64,000 bases of DNA from Chlamydiales bacterium STE3 (GCA_011125455.1 VKHO01000035.1:40683-104682), one strand, 5' to 3'. Shown: positions 1-9,509, counted from the stretch's first letter. Numbers and translations are program-made. Notes: a model not told the origin generated them from the letters alone.

Positions 1-909
1 AAAATAAAACCAAAAAACGAGACCTCCGGCCGAGTTTTTCTTTCCCACCTTAAACGATCACTTGATAAAAAAATTTATAAAAGGGTGCTACTTGATTTAT
101 TTACTTTAGATACCCAGGAAAGTGATCTTAAGGAAATAGAGGATGAGGTACATGAATTAAAAGAAAAAAAATGTAAAGAAAGATTATTTATAGGAGAAGG
201 TGATTTTTCATTTACAGAAGCCTTCATCAATAAACATAAGATTACTCATCCAAATTTAGCGCAATACATAACGGCAACAGAGCTTCGAGAGCCTCAAAAT
301 GAGGTTACAAAGCAAAGAGTTTTTAGACTACAAGAACAAGGTGTAGCGATAAGATTTGGGATTGATGCTGAATGGCTTCATAAGGAATTTGAAAATAGAA
401 GATTTAAACGTATTCAATGGAACTGCCCTTATGGAGAATCGAGCCAAGTGGCAGAAGTGTTTAGAACTGTAATTCCTAAGTTTTTTTCTTCTTGTGCGCA
501 ACTTCAAATAATAGGAGACCGTATACATATAACATTAATGCAAAAAAGTGGGGATTATTGGAAGGTTAGGCAAAGTCAAAATCCTATTGTACTTGGCGCC
601 ACTCAAGCAGGATATCGTTTGATAAGGAAGCGAAAATTGGGGCCTGAGCGCTATCCTGGATATAAACACACTCAGACGGATACTAACAAGCTTTTCACGG
701 CTGGAACGGGAGAAGAGCAAGAATTTGTATTTGAAAAAGCAGGTAATGCACCACCTTCTCCTTCCTTAGAAGAAGCCCTTAAATTAAAAGCTTCTGATAA
801 GAAAGAATATCAAGTTAATACAGACGCAACGCAGGCCTCCTCTCTTGATCAATATTACTTCGAATGCAGTACTGATGAAGATTCTTCTGATGGCTATGAT
901 TCTGACTAG
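1..909 (+). CDS. BMT5-like (DUF2431) Rossmann-fold methyltransferase-like protein, 5' partial
   Basis: The motif LFIGEGDFSFTEAF opens a domain that matches the start of the DUF2431/BMT5-like family, whose best known member is the eukaryotic 25S rRNA uridine N3-methyltransferase. Later family-like blocks are FKRIQWNCPYG (about the place of the family's F-D-x-I-x-F-N-x-P-H) and IHITLMQKSGDYW. The C-terminal tail is acidic and serine-rich. A GTG at 85 could be a start, but it has no ribosome binding site at proper spacing and the same frame stays open back to base 1 with protein-like codons, so the gene probably begins outside the window. Target (rRNA, tRNA or host RNA) is unknown; the family link is a motif inference. 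Confidence 0.65.
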   Translation, partial: KIKPKNETSGRVFLSHLKRSLDKKIYKRVLLDLFTLDTQESDLKEIEDEVHELKEKKCKERLFIGEGDFSFTEAFINKHKITHPNLAQYITATELREPQNEVTKQRVFRLQEQGVAIRFGIDAEWLHKEFENRRFKRIQWNCPYGESSQVAEVFRTVIPKFFSSCAQLQIIGDRIHITLMQKSGDYWKVRQSQNPIVLGATQAGYRLIRKRKLGPERYPGYKHTQTDTNKLFTAGTGEEQEFVFEKAGNAPPSPSLEEALKLKASDKKEYQVNTDATQASSLDQYYFECSTDEDSSDGYDSD

Positions 910-1344
910 CTATTTAAAGGCATATGGAAATCTGCTCGACCCAAGGCAAAAATAGACCTAAAAAAGATTCTCTGCAAAGGCTTTCGCTGTGAAGAATCTT
1001 TTTAATAATCTTCTTCCTAAACTGGAATAAAATGTAAGTTTTAGTAGAATGGTGTCTCCACGTCGAAAAGGATACCATAAAAATGGAGAAATTAAATGAG
1101 AAGCGAGTTCGTAGATGGAGGGAATTAAAAGCCTGGTATCTTCCAAGCGAATGGATTGCCAATGAAAGTATCATTTAAGTTCCTTAGCAATTTAAAATTA
1201 CAGCTGACCTGCCTTAAGGAGAGACCTTAAAAAATCTGCGCTTCCTTTTCACTTTAATTGCAGAAATCTGTAATTGTGAATTAGATACAAGATTTTCGAA
1301 GAAGCTCTAAAAAAATTAATGGCGAATGAAACAATGCAATTTCT
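910..1344. other. Intergenic stretch without a clear gene
   Basis: It holds the terminator-like hairpin listed separately at 961-1003. A short plus-strand stretch near 1050-1178 reads as a basic, tryptophan-rich peptide (KRVRRWRELKAWYLPSEW) but lacks a start and ribosome binding site; it could be a decayed gene remnant or chance. Confidence 0.4.
961..1003 (+). terminator. Intrinsic terminator-like hairpin after the BMT5-like gene
   Basis: Perfect 11-bp arms AAAAAGATTCT and AGAATCTTTTT enclose a 21-base inner segment that can itself pair partly. The 3' arm ends in a T run and the 5' arm starts with an A run, so it could end transcription from either side. It lies about 50 bases after the stop codon at 909. 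Confidence 0.55.
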
Positions 1345-2943
1345 ATGAACGAAGAAGATTTTTTTAAAAGATCTACAATTCCTCCCCTTTCTCCAGGTGA
1401 ATTGTTCCCTGACCGACCTGAGCCAATTCCTTCAAAAATTGGTCCCTATAGCATTGAGACACTTCTCGACAAAGGCGGTATGAGTATTCTTTATTTAGGA
1501 ACGCACCCTGAAAGACAGGATCCGATTACTATTAAAGTTTTGTTGCCCAAATTTCTCTCTCACCCTGAAATGACTTCTCGATTCCTAAATGAAGCGGAAA
1601 TTATCGCTTTAGCTGACCATCCTAATATCGTAAAACTGTTTGGCTATGGGGAATGGGAAGGAGGCCTTTACATTGCAATGGAGTTTATTCAAGGAGTTTC
1701 CTTAAGACAGTATTTATTGCAAAATCCACTTTCTCTTAAACGCTCACTAGAAATCACCTTGGAAATTGCCTACGCTTTATGCCATTTGCATACACATGGA
1801 GTCATTCATCGCGACTTAAAACCTGATAATATCCTCATCAATGAAGATGGTCGCGTTAAAGTCATTGATTTCGGGATTGCTCAGCTACTAGATCCACAAG
1901 AAAAAGCGCAAGAAGGGTCAGCGGGACGGCGCCTAATAGGCACTCCAATTTATATGAGCCCAGAGCAGCGCGAAAATCCGGAAAATGTCTCCTACCCCTC
2001 TGATATTTATTCTCTTGGAATTATCACCTACGAACTCGCTCTAGGCAAATTAAGCCATGGGCAAATTCATCTTTCCCTAATGCCTAAAGGCCTACAAAAA
2101 GTTTTAGCTAAGGCTCTGCAACCAGCAGTCCAGGATCGCTATCAGGATATTGTAGATTTTATTTCTGATCTTTCTTCCTACCTTCACTCATCTAATTTAG
2201 AAAAAGAACGTAAAGCAAGCGATCAAGTCGGGGAAATTTTCGAACGTCTTCAAGAAACCCAATTTAAAATTACTCGTAAAGATCCCCCTAAGTGGGAAGA
2301 AATGGAAATAGGTCTAACCCAACATAGGCCTTTTGGGATTTCTTCTATCTATTGCGATTTCTTTGAATTGCCCAATCGTGAATATGTTTTAATAATGGCA
2401 GAATCCTCACAAAATGGGGCTGAGGGACTGATGTATATTTCCTACTTTAAAGGGCTGGCTAAAGCTTTATTCTTACACAACCGACCTATTAATGAGTTTG
2501 CATCCCTGTTAAACCAGCATATTATCTCAGAAAAAATTGAGGAGACGTTTGCATTCTCTCTGCTCATCCTGCAACCTGAAAGCAATCAACTATCTTACCT
2601 TTCCTGTGGATATGGACCTTTGTGGATCCTTCCGCACGAAGATAAGCGCCCCCACTGTTTAAAAACAGAAAATATCACACTTGGGCTAGAAAAGTCCTTC
2701 CATTTTGAATCTTTAGTTCATAAATGGCTTCCTCAAGATATTCTTATTGTATGTCCTAGTGCATTACTTGAGCCAACTTTCCCTCAAGATCAATTCGAAA
2801 ATTTCCTCCTGGAGATTTCCGCTCAAAGCCCCCAAAAGCAAACCGAGGCTATTTTTAGAAAAGCAAAAAATAACAATCCAAAATACATAGACGAACATCC
2901 TTGCCTTATCCTTTCTCTACATCGAGAGAGTGAATCATCTTAA
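1345..2943 (+). CDS. pkn5: Pkn5-like Ser/Thr protein kinase with degenerate SpoIIE/PP2C-like C-terminal domain
   Basis: Residues about 33-280 form a Hanks-type kinase domain with the motifs expected for activity: glycine-rich loop LDKGGMSILY, ATP-binding Lys64 (TIKVL), Glu83, catalytic loop HRDLKPDN (155-162) and DFG (175-177). Residues about 318-480 align with the SpoIIE/RsbU phosphatase fold (DFFELPNREYVLIMAESS, LSYLSCGYGPLWILP, TLGL, QDILIVCPSAL), but the acidic metal-binding positions (GGD, GD, DG in active members) are replaced. No membrane segment is present. It lies just before sctC, the order seen in Chlamydia (pkn5 then cdsC), which suggests a T3SS-related role or secretion by the T3SS. 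The gap to sctC is about 430 bases, so co-transcription is uncertain. Confidence 0.8.
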   Translation: MNEEDFFKRSTIPPLSPGELFPDRPEPIPSKIGPYSIETLLDKGGMSILYLGTHPERQDPITIKVLLPKFLSHPEMTSRFLNEAEIIALADHPNIVKLFGYGEWEGGLYIAMEFIQGVSLRQYLLQNPLSLKRSLEITLEIAYALCHLHTHGVIHRDLKPDNILINEDGRVKVIDFGIAQLLDPQEKAQEGSAGRRLIGTPIYMSPEQRENPENVSYPSDIYSLGIITYELALGKLSHGQIHLSLMPKGLQKVLAKALQPAVQDRYQDIVDFISDLSSYLHSSNLEKERKASDQVGEIFERLQETQFKITRKDPPKWEEMEIGLTQHRPFGISSIYCDFFELPNREYVLIMAESSQNGAEGLMYISYFKGLAKALFLHNRPINEFASLLNQHIISEKIEETFAFSLLILQPESNQLSYLSCGYGPLWILPHEDKRPHCLKTENITLGLEKSFHFESLVHKWLPQDILIVCPSALLEPTFPQDQFENFLLEISAQSPQKQTEAIFRKAKNNNPKYIDEHPCLILSLHRESESS

Positions 2944-3369
2944 AGACCTTTTTCTTGCTGCAATAAAAGCATGGCAAAAGAAAGAGGACGTGCTACAGTG
3001 GCTTACTTGAATAAAGTCCCCTCATAAAAATTAAAAAAAAAAGCTTTTGCACTTCCACTTACCTGAGGGCCTTTAGAAAATACAAAATGCCTCCACGATA
3101 AATTTTATAATTTGGGTTTTTAGCATGCAGTCAGCAGAGCCGCCAAGAGCTTAAGTGCGTCAAAAGCTTGTCTCATAAAATGGAAGCTCTCTTATTTAAA
3201 ATTAATTTGAAGGCGGTTTTGATAGAAATTGGGGTCTAAAGATGTAAAAAGAACTTATCGCCCTTTGGTTTTTTCTCTGGAAAAAAAATAGCCCGTTTGA
3301 AATAACTAGAACTTGTTTATCAAATTTGGCTCTCATAAATTGCATTTTTTGAATTTTAAATGGCACACG
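2944..3369. other. Intergenic region upstream of sctC
   Basis: AT-rich, with no convincing gene or RNA. An in-frame TTG at 3313 would lengthen SctC, but the resulting 19 residues precede a normal signal peptide and were not accepted. Probably holds the sctC promoter; no strong box was identified. Confidence 0.4.
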
Positions 3370-6180
3370 ATGATTCAATTCACAAAAAAGCTTAAATACG
3401 CTTTATCTTTTTTTTCTACCGTCCTATTTTTTCTCATTGCTTCTTCTTTTTATTCTGACGATGCAAAAGAGTGGAATCCTTCCCTTTCTCTCAATAAAGA
3501 AGAGGAAAGTGAACAGTACAGCGAAGAATATAAACCTCCCCATTCAGAAGAAAGCTCACCAACAGCTAAGTCAGAAGAGCAACCTTCTATCGAACAAGAA
3601 TACAACTTAAAGCCTAAAACACGCAAACCAACCCTAGAAGAAGAATATCATCTTCTTTCGGAAAAGATGAATGGTGCTTTAGAAAATAACAATCAACTAC
3701 TTAGAAAACCCGATAATAGCTTAAAGGAAAACTATTACCCTTTAGAAAATAGTGATTACTTTGATAGCAGTATACATACCGACACAAACGTGCCTTCTGC
3801 CAACGATCAAGGCAAGAATCAAATACCAGCGCAGGCATTAGGGCCTCTTACCCCACAACCCTCTCCTAATCCTACGGCACCTCCGCAAACTTTCTTTGCA
3901 CCTCCAGTACGAGCTAATTCTCCAGAAACACTACCAGCTAGAGGAGAAGCAGGAACTATAGATCAAGATTCAGCTCAGCAGCAGAATAATCTGACGATCC
4001 AACAGCTAGATTCCTCCCCTGCTTTAGCTAATGAACCAACTAACCGTACAATTTTAATCAATTTCAATAATGTCAGCATTATTGAGTTTATACGCTTTAT
4101 TAGCAGAATCTCCAATAAAAACTTTATCTTTAATGATTTAGATTTAGATTTTAATGTCACAATCGTTTCTGAAGAAGCTGCGACGATTGAAAATGTGATG
4201 GCTGTGCTTATGCAAGTCTTACGGGTTCATGGCCTCTCTTTGATGGAACAGGGCAATAACATCATGATCCACAGGAACAAAGCAGTCAATGCAATCTCAC
4301 AAGTAGTCGCTGATGGGCTCCCTCTTCCTTTACAAATGCACGAATTGATCACCCAGGTTTTCAGACTCAACACCCTGGATGCTGAAAAAGCTGCGGAACT
4401 TGTTCAGCCTTTGATTTCTGAAGGTGCATTAGTTGAGGTTTTGCCTGGCTCAAATCATCTTATTGTTACCGATATTACAACTAATATAGGGAAAATTGGC
4501 CAGCTATTGCGTAGCTTAGATGCACCGATTAGCGGAATGGTCATTGGACAGTATGTTGTCGTTAACGCACGTGTTGACTCCTTGATCTCTCTTGCTGAAC
4601 GGGTGATGGAACCTATTGCTGACGGAAAACCTTTAGTATTTGTTGCCCACAATCCCTCCAGGAGCATTTTTATCGTTTCAACACCCTTCTTGGTTGATCG
4701 TTCACTCGCTATTTTAAGAAACTTAGATGTGAACGTTGGTGTTACCCGAATTTTCTCCGGTGAAAATCTGCGTTTTGCTGGACAAGGTAAAGGAGAAGGC
4801 GAGACAGAAGGTGAAAAAGAAGGAGAGGGTGCGGAGGCTAGCACTCAAGCTGGTCAAGGTGATATTGAAAGCGAATTAGATGAGCAGATTCGCCAGGCTG
4901 GTGGTGTGATCCGCGGCCCTTTGCCAACAGGAACTTTAGAAAACCGTTCTTCTTGGAATGCAGATCTTCCAGAAGGTCACATTGAAAGAATTAAATTTTA
5001 TATTCATAAATTGCGCTACCGAAAAGGTGAGCAAATTATGGACGCATTGCAACGCGTAGGAATTAGTTTGCAAGAAACCGGCACAGGCAATCTTGATCTT
5101 ATAGCGACAATTCAAAGCATTCAGTGGATCGAATCTTCGAACTCCCTTGTTTTTACAGGTACAATCGACGCTGTTGCAAAAGTTAAAGAGCTCATTGAAG
5201 AAATCGATACACCCCTAAGACAGGTCTTTATTGAGATGTTGATTATGGAGACCACCCTTGACGATTCGCTCAACTACAGCGTTAACTGGGGCAGCCGCTT
5301 CAACAACCGCGGCGATGTCGCTGGTTCACAATCTTTTATTTCCGAAGTTAGCACCTTAAATAATGCTTTAGATTCAGCAGCTCCTGGAAGCACAATCGAT
5401 GTTGCTGGGCTAGCGCGCCAAGCAGGGTACCATTTAGGAATTGTAGGACGCAACATTACTCATGGCGGGTTGTCTTTTGATACTATTGGAGCTCTAGTAA
5501 CAGCTTTTCATCAAAAAGACAAAGTTGAAATTTTGATGAACCCTAAGCTTTTAGTAGAAGACAACGCTACAGCTGAGGTGTTCGTTGGTGTCAACACAGC
5601 TTTCCAAATTTCTTCGATCGCTAATGATCGCGGTGAAATCATTACCAACAACTTCGAATTTAGGGATGTTGGAACTCTTTTAAGGGTTACACCCTTGATC
5701 AGCAATAATGATGTGATTACACTTGAAATTCGTGAAGAGGTCAGTAGCATTGCCTCTCAGACACAATCAACAGGCGCTTTATCCAGCCAAACACCTGGCC
5801 CTACAACAAGAATTAATAGAACAATCACAAAAGTTCATGTACCCAATAAATACTTCCTTGTGATGAGCGGGATGATTCAAGACGAAAATGAAAGGATTCG
5901 CACACAAGTTCCCTGTTTGGGAGGTGTCCCCGTAATTGGTGCAGCATTTGGCGGTAAAAGCGCGACAGAACGAAAACGCAACTTGATGATCTTCATCCGT
6001 CCGCAAATTATCGATACTGCAGAAGACATTGATAACATTACAAGACATGAACAAGACATATTCCGCAACAAAGCAAGAAGTAAAAAGATGTGGAAATACG
6101 AGGTTGAAGAGGCACTGGATTTTCTTAACATCAAATGCCCAGAGGTCAGCTTACATGATAGTGAAATACGTAACCCTTAA
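3370..6180 (+). CDS. sctC: Type III secretion system outer-membrane secretin SctC (CdsC)
   Basis: Forms the outer-membrane ring of the T3SS. The ATG at 3370 gives a signal peptide (basic MIQFTKKLKY then a hydrophobic stretch); this start is preferred to the upstream TTG at 3313. After the signal comes a low-complexity Glu/Pro/Ser-rich region to about residue 220, then N-domains (from NNVSIIEFIRFISRI), a Gly/Glu-rich linker near 4790-4850, and the secretin core at about residues 630-885 with VEILMNPKLLVEDNATAEV and FRDVGTLLRVTPLI. At 937 residues it has the long N-terminal extension typical of chlamydial SctC. The stop overlaps the next gene by 26 bases, so sctC, the TPR lipoprotein and the YidD-like gene form one operon. 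Confidence 0.92.
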   Translation: MIQFTKKLKYALSFFSTVLFFLIASSFYSDDAKEWNPSLSLNKEEESEQYSEEYKPPHSEESSPTAKSEEQPSIEQEYNLKPKTRKPTLEEEYHLLSEKMNGALENNNQLLRKPDNSLKENYYPLENSDYFDSSIHTDTNVPSANDQGKNQIPAQALGPLTPQPSPNPTAPPQTFFAPPVRANSPETLPARGEAGTIDQDSAQQQNNLTIQQLDSSPALANEPTNRTILINFNNVSIIEFIRFISRISNKNFIFNDLDLDFNVTIVSEEAATIENVMAVLMQVLRVHGLSLMEQGNNIMIHRNKAVNAISQVVADGLPLPLQMHELITQVFRLNTLDAEKAAELVQPLISEGALVEVLPGSNHLIVTDITTNIGKIGQLLRSLDAPISGMVIGQYVVVNARVDSLISLAERVMEPIADGKPLVFVAHNPSRSIFIVSTPFLVDRSLAILRNLDVNVGVTRIFSGENLRFAGQGKGEGETEGEKEGEGAEASTQAGQGDIESELDEQIRQAGGVIRGPLPTGTLENRSSWNADLPEGHIERIKFYIHKLRYRKGEQIMDALQRVGISLQETGTGNLDLIATIQSIQWIESSNSLVFTGTIDAVAKVKELIEEIDTPLRQVFIEMLIMETTLDDSLNYSVNWGSRFNNRGDVAGSQSFISEVSTLNNALDSAAPGSTIDVAGLARQAGYHLGIVGRNITHGGLSFDTIGALVTAFHQKDKVEILMNPKLLVEDNATAEVFVGVNTAFQISSIANDRGEIITNNFEFRDVGTLLRVTPLISNNDVITLEIREEVSSIASQTQSTGALSSQTPGPTTRINRTITKVHVPNKYFLVMSGMIQDENERIRTQVPCLGGVPVIGAAFGGKSATERKRNLMIFIRPQIIDTAEDIDNITRHEQDIFRNKARSKKMWKYEVEEALDFLNIKCPEVSLHDSEIRNP

Positions 6181-7111
6181 CCTCATTAAATGGTTATGTC
6201 TTGTCCTCTTAGTCTCATCTTGTGCAGTAGACCCTTACCTAGATTTTAAGCCTGATGTGTGTTATTTTCCAAGCGCCAGGCTTATCCAATCTCTCCCCTC
6301 TTCTTTTCCTTCTTTAGCCGAAGAAGAGCACCAAGAGGAATGGGGAAAAGAACTTCACATAGGATCGCGTTTTTTACAGGAATTAGACTACTACCGAGCT
6401 ATCACAAGTTTTAAAAGAGCTCTTTTTATAATTCCTCTAGAACATCCGAGAAGGACGCAAGTGGAATTCTATATCTTTCAAGCCTACTATTTAGCGGGCA
6501 AATATGCTGAAGCCCTAGAAAGTTTTGAGGCTAGTCAGCTAGCCCAAGTCACCCTTCAGTTCACCGCGCTCGATGAGCTTTTGCTTATGCTTTACGATAG
6601 TTACATCCACACCAATCAAATTGACCAGGCAATTCGAGTCCTAGGCTTAATGGAAATAAGAAACTGTGAATCTCTGCCCAATTTGCAATTGAGCCATTCG
6701 ATGCAGCACGCAAATTTTCAACAGCTGGATCTACAGGCAGAAAAGAATGCAGATATAGCCTGTTTTTTAAATCAGTACAAGAGCCTAGCAAAATCCCCCA
6801 AAAAAGCTCGTTTGTTAAACGCTTTTCTTCCTGGAGCGGGTTACCTCTATGTCGACCAGCCCAAAACTGCCTTTACAGCTTTGATGATCAATACTCTTTT
6901 TACTGCTGCAGCCTATCAGTTTTTTAATGAAGGCTACTGGGCAGCTGGTCTAGTCACTGCAGGGATTGAAGCAGGATGGTATCTAGGCGGTATCAATGGA
7001 GCAGGAATTGCTGCAAATGAATACAATGAGCGGCTCTACGAATGTCAAGCTAAAGATTTTATGATTAAAAACAAGCTTTTCCCTATCTTAATGTTCCGCT
7101 ATGCCTTTTAA
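6155..7111 (+). CDS. TPR-like lipoprotein with C-terminal hydrophobic domain, sctC operon
   Basis: The ATG at 6155 yields a lipoprotein signal with lipobox LVSSC (Cys at residue 23). Residues about 55-200 are helical and TPR-like (YYRAITSFKRALFIIP, YLAGKYAEALESFEAS). The C-terminal part (NAFLPGAGYLYVDQPKTAF and following) holds two or three hydrophobic helices with many Gly and Ala. The start lies inside the end of sctC (26-base overlap) and the end overlaps the YidD-like gene by 11 bases, which suggests translational coupling. TPR lipoproteins of the PilF/Tgl type act as secretin pilotins, so a pilotin role for SctC is a possible inference. Alternatively it works only with the YidD-like partner. 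Confidence 0.65.
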   Translation: MIVKYVTLNLIKWLCLVLLVSSCAVDPYLDFKPDVCYFPSARLIQSLPSSFPSLAEEEHQEEWGKELHIGSRFLQELDYYRAITSFKRALFIIPLEHPRRTQVEFYIFQAYYLAGKYAEALESFEASQLAQVTLQFTALDELLLMLYDSYIHTNQIDQAIRVLGLMEIRNCESLPNLQLSHSMQHANFQQLDLQAEKNADIACFLNQYKSLAKSPKKARLLNAFLPGAGYLYVDQPKTAFTALMINTLFTAAAYQFFNEGYWAAGLVTAGIEAGWYLGGINGAGIAANEYNERLYECQAKDFMIKNKLFPILMFRYAF

Positions 7112-7475
7112 ACTTGCTCTCCTATCTCTCCTCTTTTTTTCCATATTAACAGCAGATCCATGGGGCAAAGATGCCGACATGCTTTCAAAGCCTCCTCAAA
7201 ACACTTTCGTGCAGGCTAAAAGCGGTTTCGGAGTATCTTTAAGCCGCATGGTTATCCGTTTCCATCAAGAAGTCATTTCACCCGCTGATGGGCCGAGGAG
7301 CCACTACATTCCAAGCAGCTCCCAATACACTCTTGATGCCATCAATAAATATGGTTTCATGAAGGGATGGATCTATGGATGTGATCGCCTACTTAGAGAA
7401 AATAGTGACAAATGGGTTTACAGAGAAGTTATGGCACCTGACGGCTGCTTGATGAAATGGAATCCTGTCCCCTAA
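7101..7475 (+). CDS. YidD-like protein with signal peptide, lacking the conserved cysteines
   Basis: An N-terminal signal-like segment (MPFKLALLSLLFFSILTADP) is followed by a YidD-type core: MVIRFHQEVISPADGPRS, then IPSSSQYTLDAINKYG and CDRLLREN. YidD helps membrane protein insertion in the cytoplasm in other bacteria. Here the usual family segment CRF-x-PTCS is replaced by RSHYIPSSS, so both cysteines are gone, and an export signal is present. This suggests a divergent periplasmic version. It overlaps the TPR lipoprotein gene upstream, and its 3' end overlaps the convergent SulP gene by 47 bases. Confidence 0.65.
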   Translation: MPFKLALLSLLFFSILTADPWGKDADMLSKPPQNTFVQAKSGFGVSLSRMVIRFHQEVISPADGPRSHYIPSSSQYTLDAINKYGFMKGWIYGCDRLLRENSDKWVYREVMAPDGCLMKWNPVP

Positions 7476-9318
7476 TTGGGGCATTGGGGATCATTTCAAG
7501 CACTTGTTGAAATGTTATTTCGTCAGAGGACTCTTCAACTACTTCATGAAATTTTAGAAGCTCCTTAGCTCTATGCAGGGCTTTTTGCATGTATAGTTGT
7601 GGACGAAGATCTTCGAAAACAAAGAGATTTTCTTTTTTTAAACGCTGAATGATCCCAGAGTTACTCATGACCTCCCACACCTCACTGCTCATTCCACAAG
7701 CAATAAGGTATCTGTTCCCTTTTTCGAGATATTCTTGAAGTTGCAGCAAAGCAAGACACGAAGTTCCATCAAAGTCCCGAGCGTTCTTAAGTTGTAAAAT
7801 GATCACTTTTGTCGTCTGATCATCTTCAGCAATAGATTTTAAAGTTGTATAGAAAACATCAGCGGAGCCAAAGAATAATTCCCCTTCAACTTTAATCACC
7901 CTAATAGGTTTTTGTAGATAAGCTGCGGAGAGATCCAAACTTTTTAACTCCCCTGTTTGGTCGATCGCATATTCGATTAATTGAGGCAAGGAGGCTTTTT
8001 TGAGATATAGGGTGATCGAAATCGTAACGCCAATGTAGAAAGCCGTGTCCAGGCTAAAGAAAATACAGGCTAAAAATGTTGCGACTAAAACCAGTGCATC
8101 GGAACTTGTGGATTTTAAACAGAGAAGCAGCTGTTTATAGTTTACCAGTGAAGCCGCTGTTACAAATAAAAGCGCAGCAAGAGTTGGTAAAGGGGTAAAA
8201 TTGACTAAGAACCCAAAGAAATGGATGATTAGAGCAACGCTGAGCACGTTAAAAATTGCCGCCATTTTTGTACGGGCACCAGAACTTAAATTTAAACTGC
8301 TCCTTGCATTGCTAACCGAAATGGGCATTGCACCTGTACAGGAGGAGGTTAAATTGGCTAGTCCGACAGCCAAAATTTCTTGATTAATAGAGATGGGAAA
8401 ACCGGACGTTGCCGCTATAGATTTTGAAGTGCAGGTCGTTTCAATAATGCTAAGTAATGCCACTGCAAATGCAACAGAAACAAGATGATTTATGATCCCA
8501 AAATTAATAGGGGGAATCACAAACGAAGGCAGAAGCGCAAATTGCTCATCACTTAAACCCACAATGTTGACATTCTGAATCCAGTGGTGTAGCGAACTAA
8601 AGTAAAAAGCCGCGTAGACTCCAATTGCAAGAATAAGTGTAATGGCCGCAGCAGGCAATTTTCGCTTAACACGTTTCAAGCTGACAAGCGTAATTAAGCT
8701 AAAAAGACCAAAAGCTAGCGTTTGCCCTTGAAACTGATTTAAGTGGGTCAGAAAATAAACACTGCGCTCAAAAAGAGAGCGAATGCCACCCTCCATCGGA
8801 ATTCCACAAAAAGTAAAAAGCTGGTTGACAACAATTGCCAATGCTCCCCCTGCAAGATACCCAAGAACGACTGAATAGCTTACAAACTGAGTCAACCTGC
8901 CTAGTTTAAAAACAGCAGCTAACAATTGGAAAAGGCCAGCTAAGAAAGCAATTTGAGACATGATCTGCAGAGCAATCACTTCCCTTTCGATACCTGAAGT
9001 TTCACGATAGAAGGCAAATAAAATTTCTGCCGTTCCCGCCTGCATCAAAATTGCGATGGCATTGACAGGACCAGCAATCAAAAACCGAGATGAACCTACG
9101 AGTGCTGCAACAAGGGTCGAGAAAATGGCCGCAAGCAGTCCCGCAGAAAGAGGGAGACCGGCTACAATGGCATAAGCCATGGCCTGAGGGATAGTCAGTA
9201 GAGAAACCTGAATACCTGAAAACAGGTCCTTGCGCAGCGAATCCAGACTATATCCCTTAAACTCATTAATAAAATGAGTAAATGAAAATTCATCTTTTTG
9301 TGTTTGTTCGTACGTCAT
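7429..9318 (-). CDS. SulP family anion transporter with STAS domain
   Basis: An inner-membrane permease of the SulP/SLC26 family. Residues about 30-430 contain ten or more hydrophobic segments and the family-typical opening LFSGIQVSLLTIPQAMAYAI followed by AGLPLSAGLLAA and SSRFLIAGP. A cytoplasmic STAS domain lies at about 470-580 (VIKVEGELFFGSADVFYTTL, DFDGTSCLALLQL). Substrate could be sulfate, bicarbonate or a dicarboxylate; the sequence does not decide. The gene is convergent with and overlaps the YidD-like gene. The region 9319-9509 upstream is shared with der as a divergent promoter region. Confidence 0.88.
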   Translation of the reverse strand: MTYEQTQKDEFSFTHFINEFKGYSLDSLRKDLFSGIQVSLLTIPQAMAYAIVAGLPLSAGLLAAIFSTLVAALVGSSRFLIAGPVNAIAILMQAGTAEILFAFYRETSGIEREVIALQIMSQIAFLAGLFQLLAAVFKLGRLTQFVSYSVVLGYLAGGALAIVVNQLFTFCGIPMEGGIRSLFERSVYFLTHLNQFQGQTLAFGLFSLITLVSLKRVKRKLPAAAITLILAIGVYAAFYFSSLHHWIQNVNIVGLSDEQFALLPSFVIPPINFGIINHLVSVAFAVALLSIIETTCTSKSIAATSGFPISINQEILAVGLANLTSSCTGAMPISVSNARSSLNLSSGARTKMAAIFNVLSVALIIHFFGFLVNFTPLPTLAALLFVTAASLVNYKQLLLCLKSTSSDALVLVATFLACIFFSLDTAFYIGVTISITLYLKKASLPQLIEYAIDQTGELKSLDLSAAYLQKPIRVIKVEGELFFGSADVFYTTLKSIAEDDQTTKVIILQLKNARDFDGTSCLALLQLQEYLEKGNRYLIACGMSSEVWEVMSNSGIIQRLKKENLFVFEDLRPQLYMQKALHRAKELLKFHEVVEESSDEITFQQVLEMIPNAPIRGQDSISSSSRQVP

Positions 9319-9509
9319 AAGTACAAATAGGATACTCTATATAATTGTTAATAATCAAACTATCAGGTATTATTTTTAAACCTAATTGATGGAATTGCAA
9401 ACATTTTAGCCTGAATTCTTGATTACCTTTTGGTATCCTAAAAAGATGCTAGGTGATTTGTTAAAGGTCTATCTAATACTGGGCACTGTACAAATTTTTC
9501 TAAGAGAGA

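Noticed and set aside
914..1174. Minus-strand frame opposite the BMT5-like terminator region
   Set aside because: Low-complexity, overlaps the terminator hairpin, no family resemblance.
5770..6134. Minus-strand frames inside sctC
   Set aside because: Antisense shadows of the strongly conserved secretin domain without starts or ribosome binding sites.
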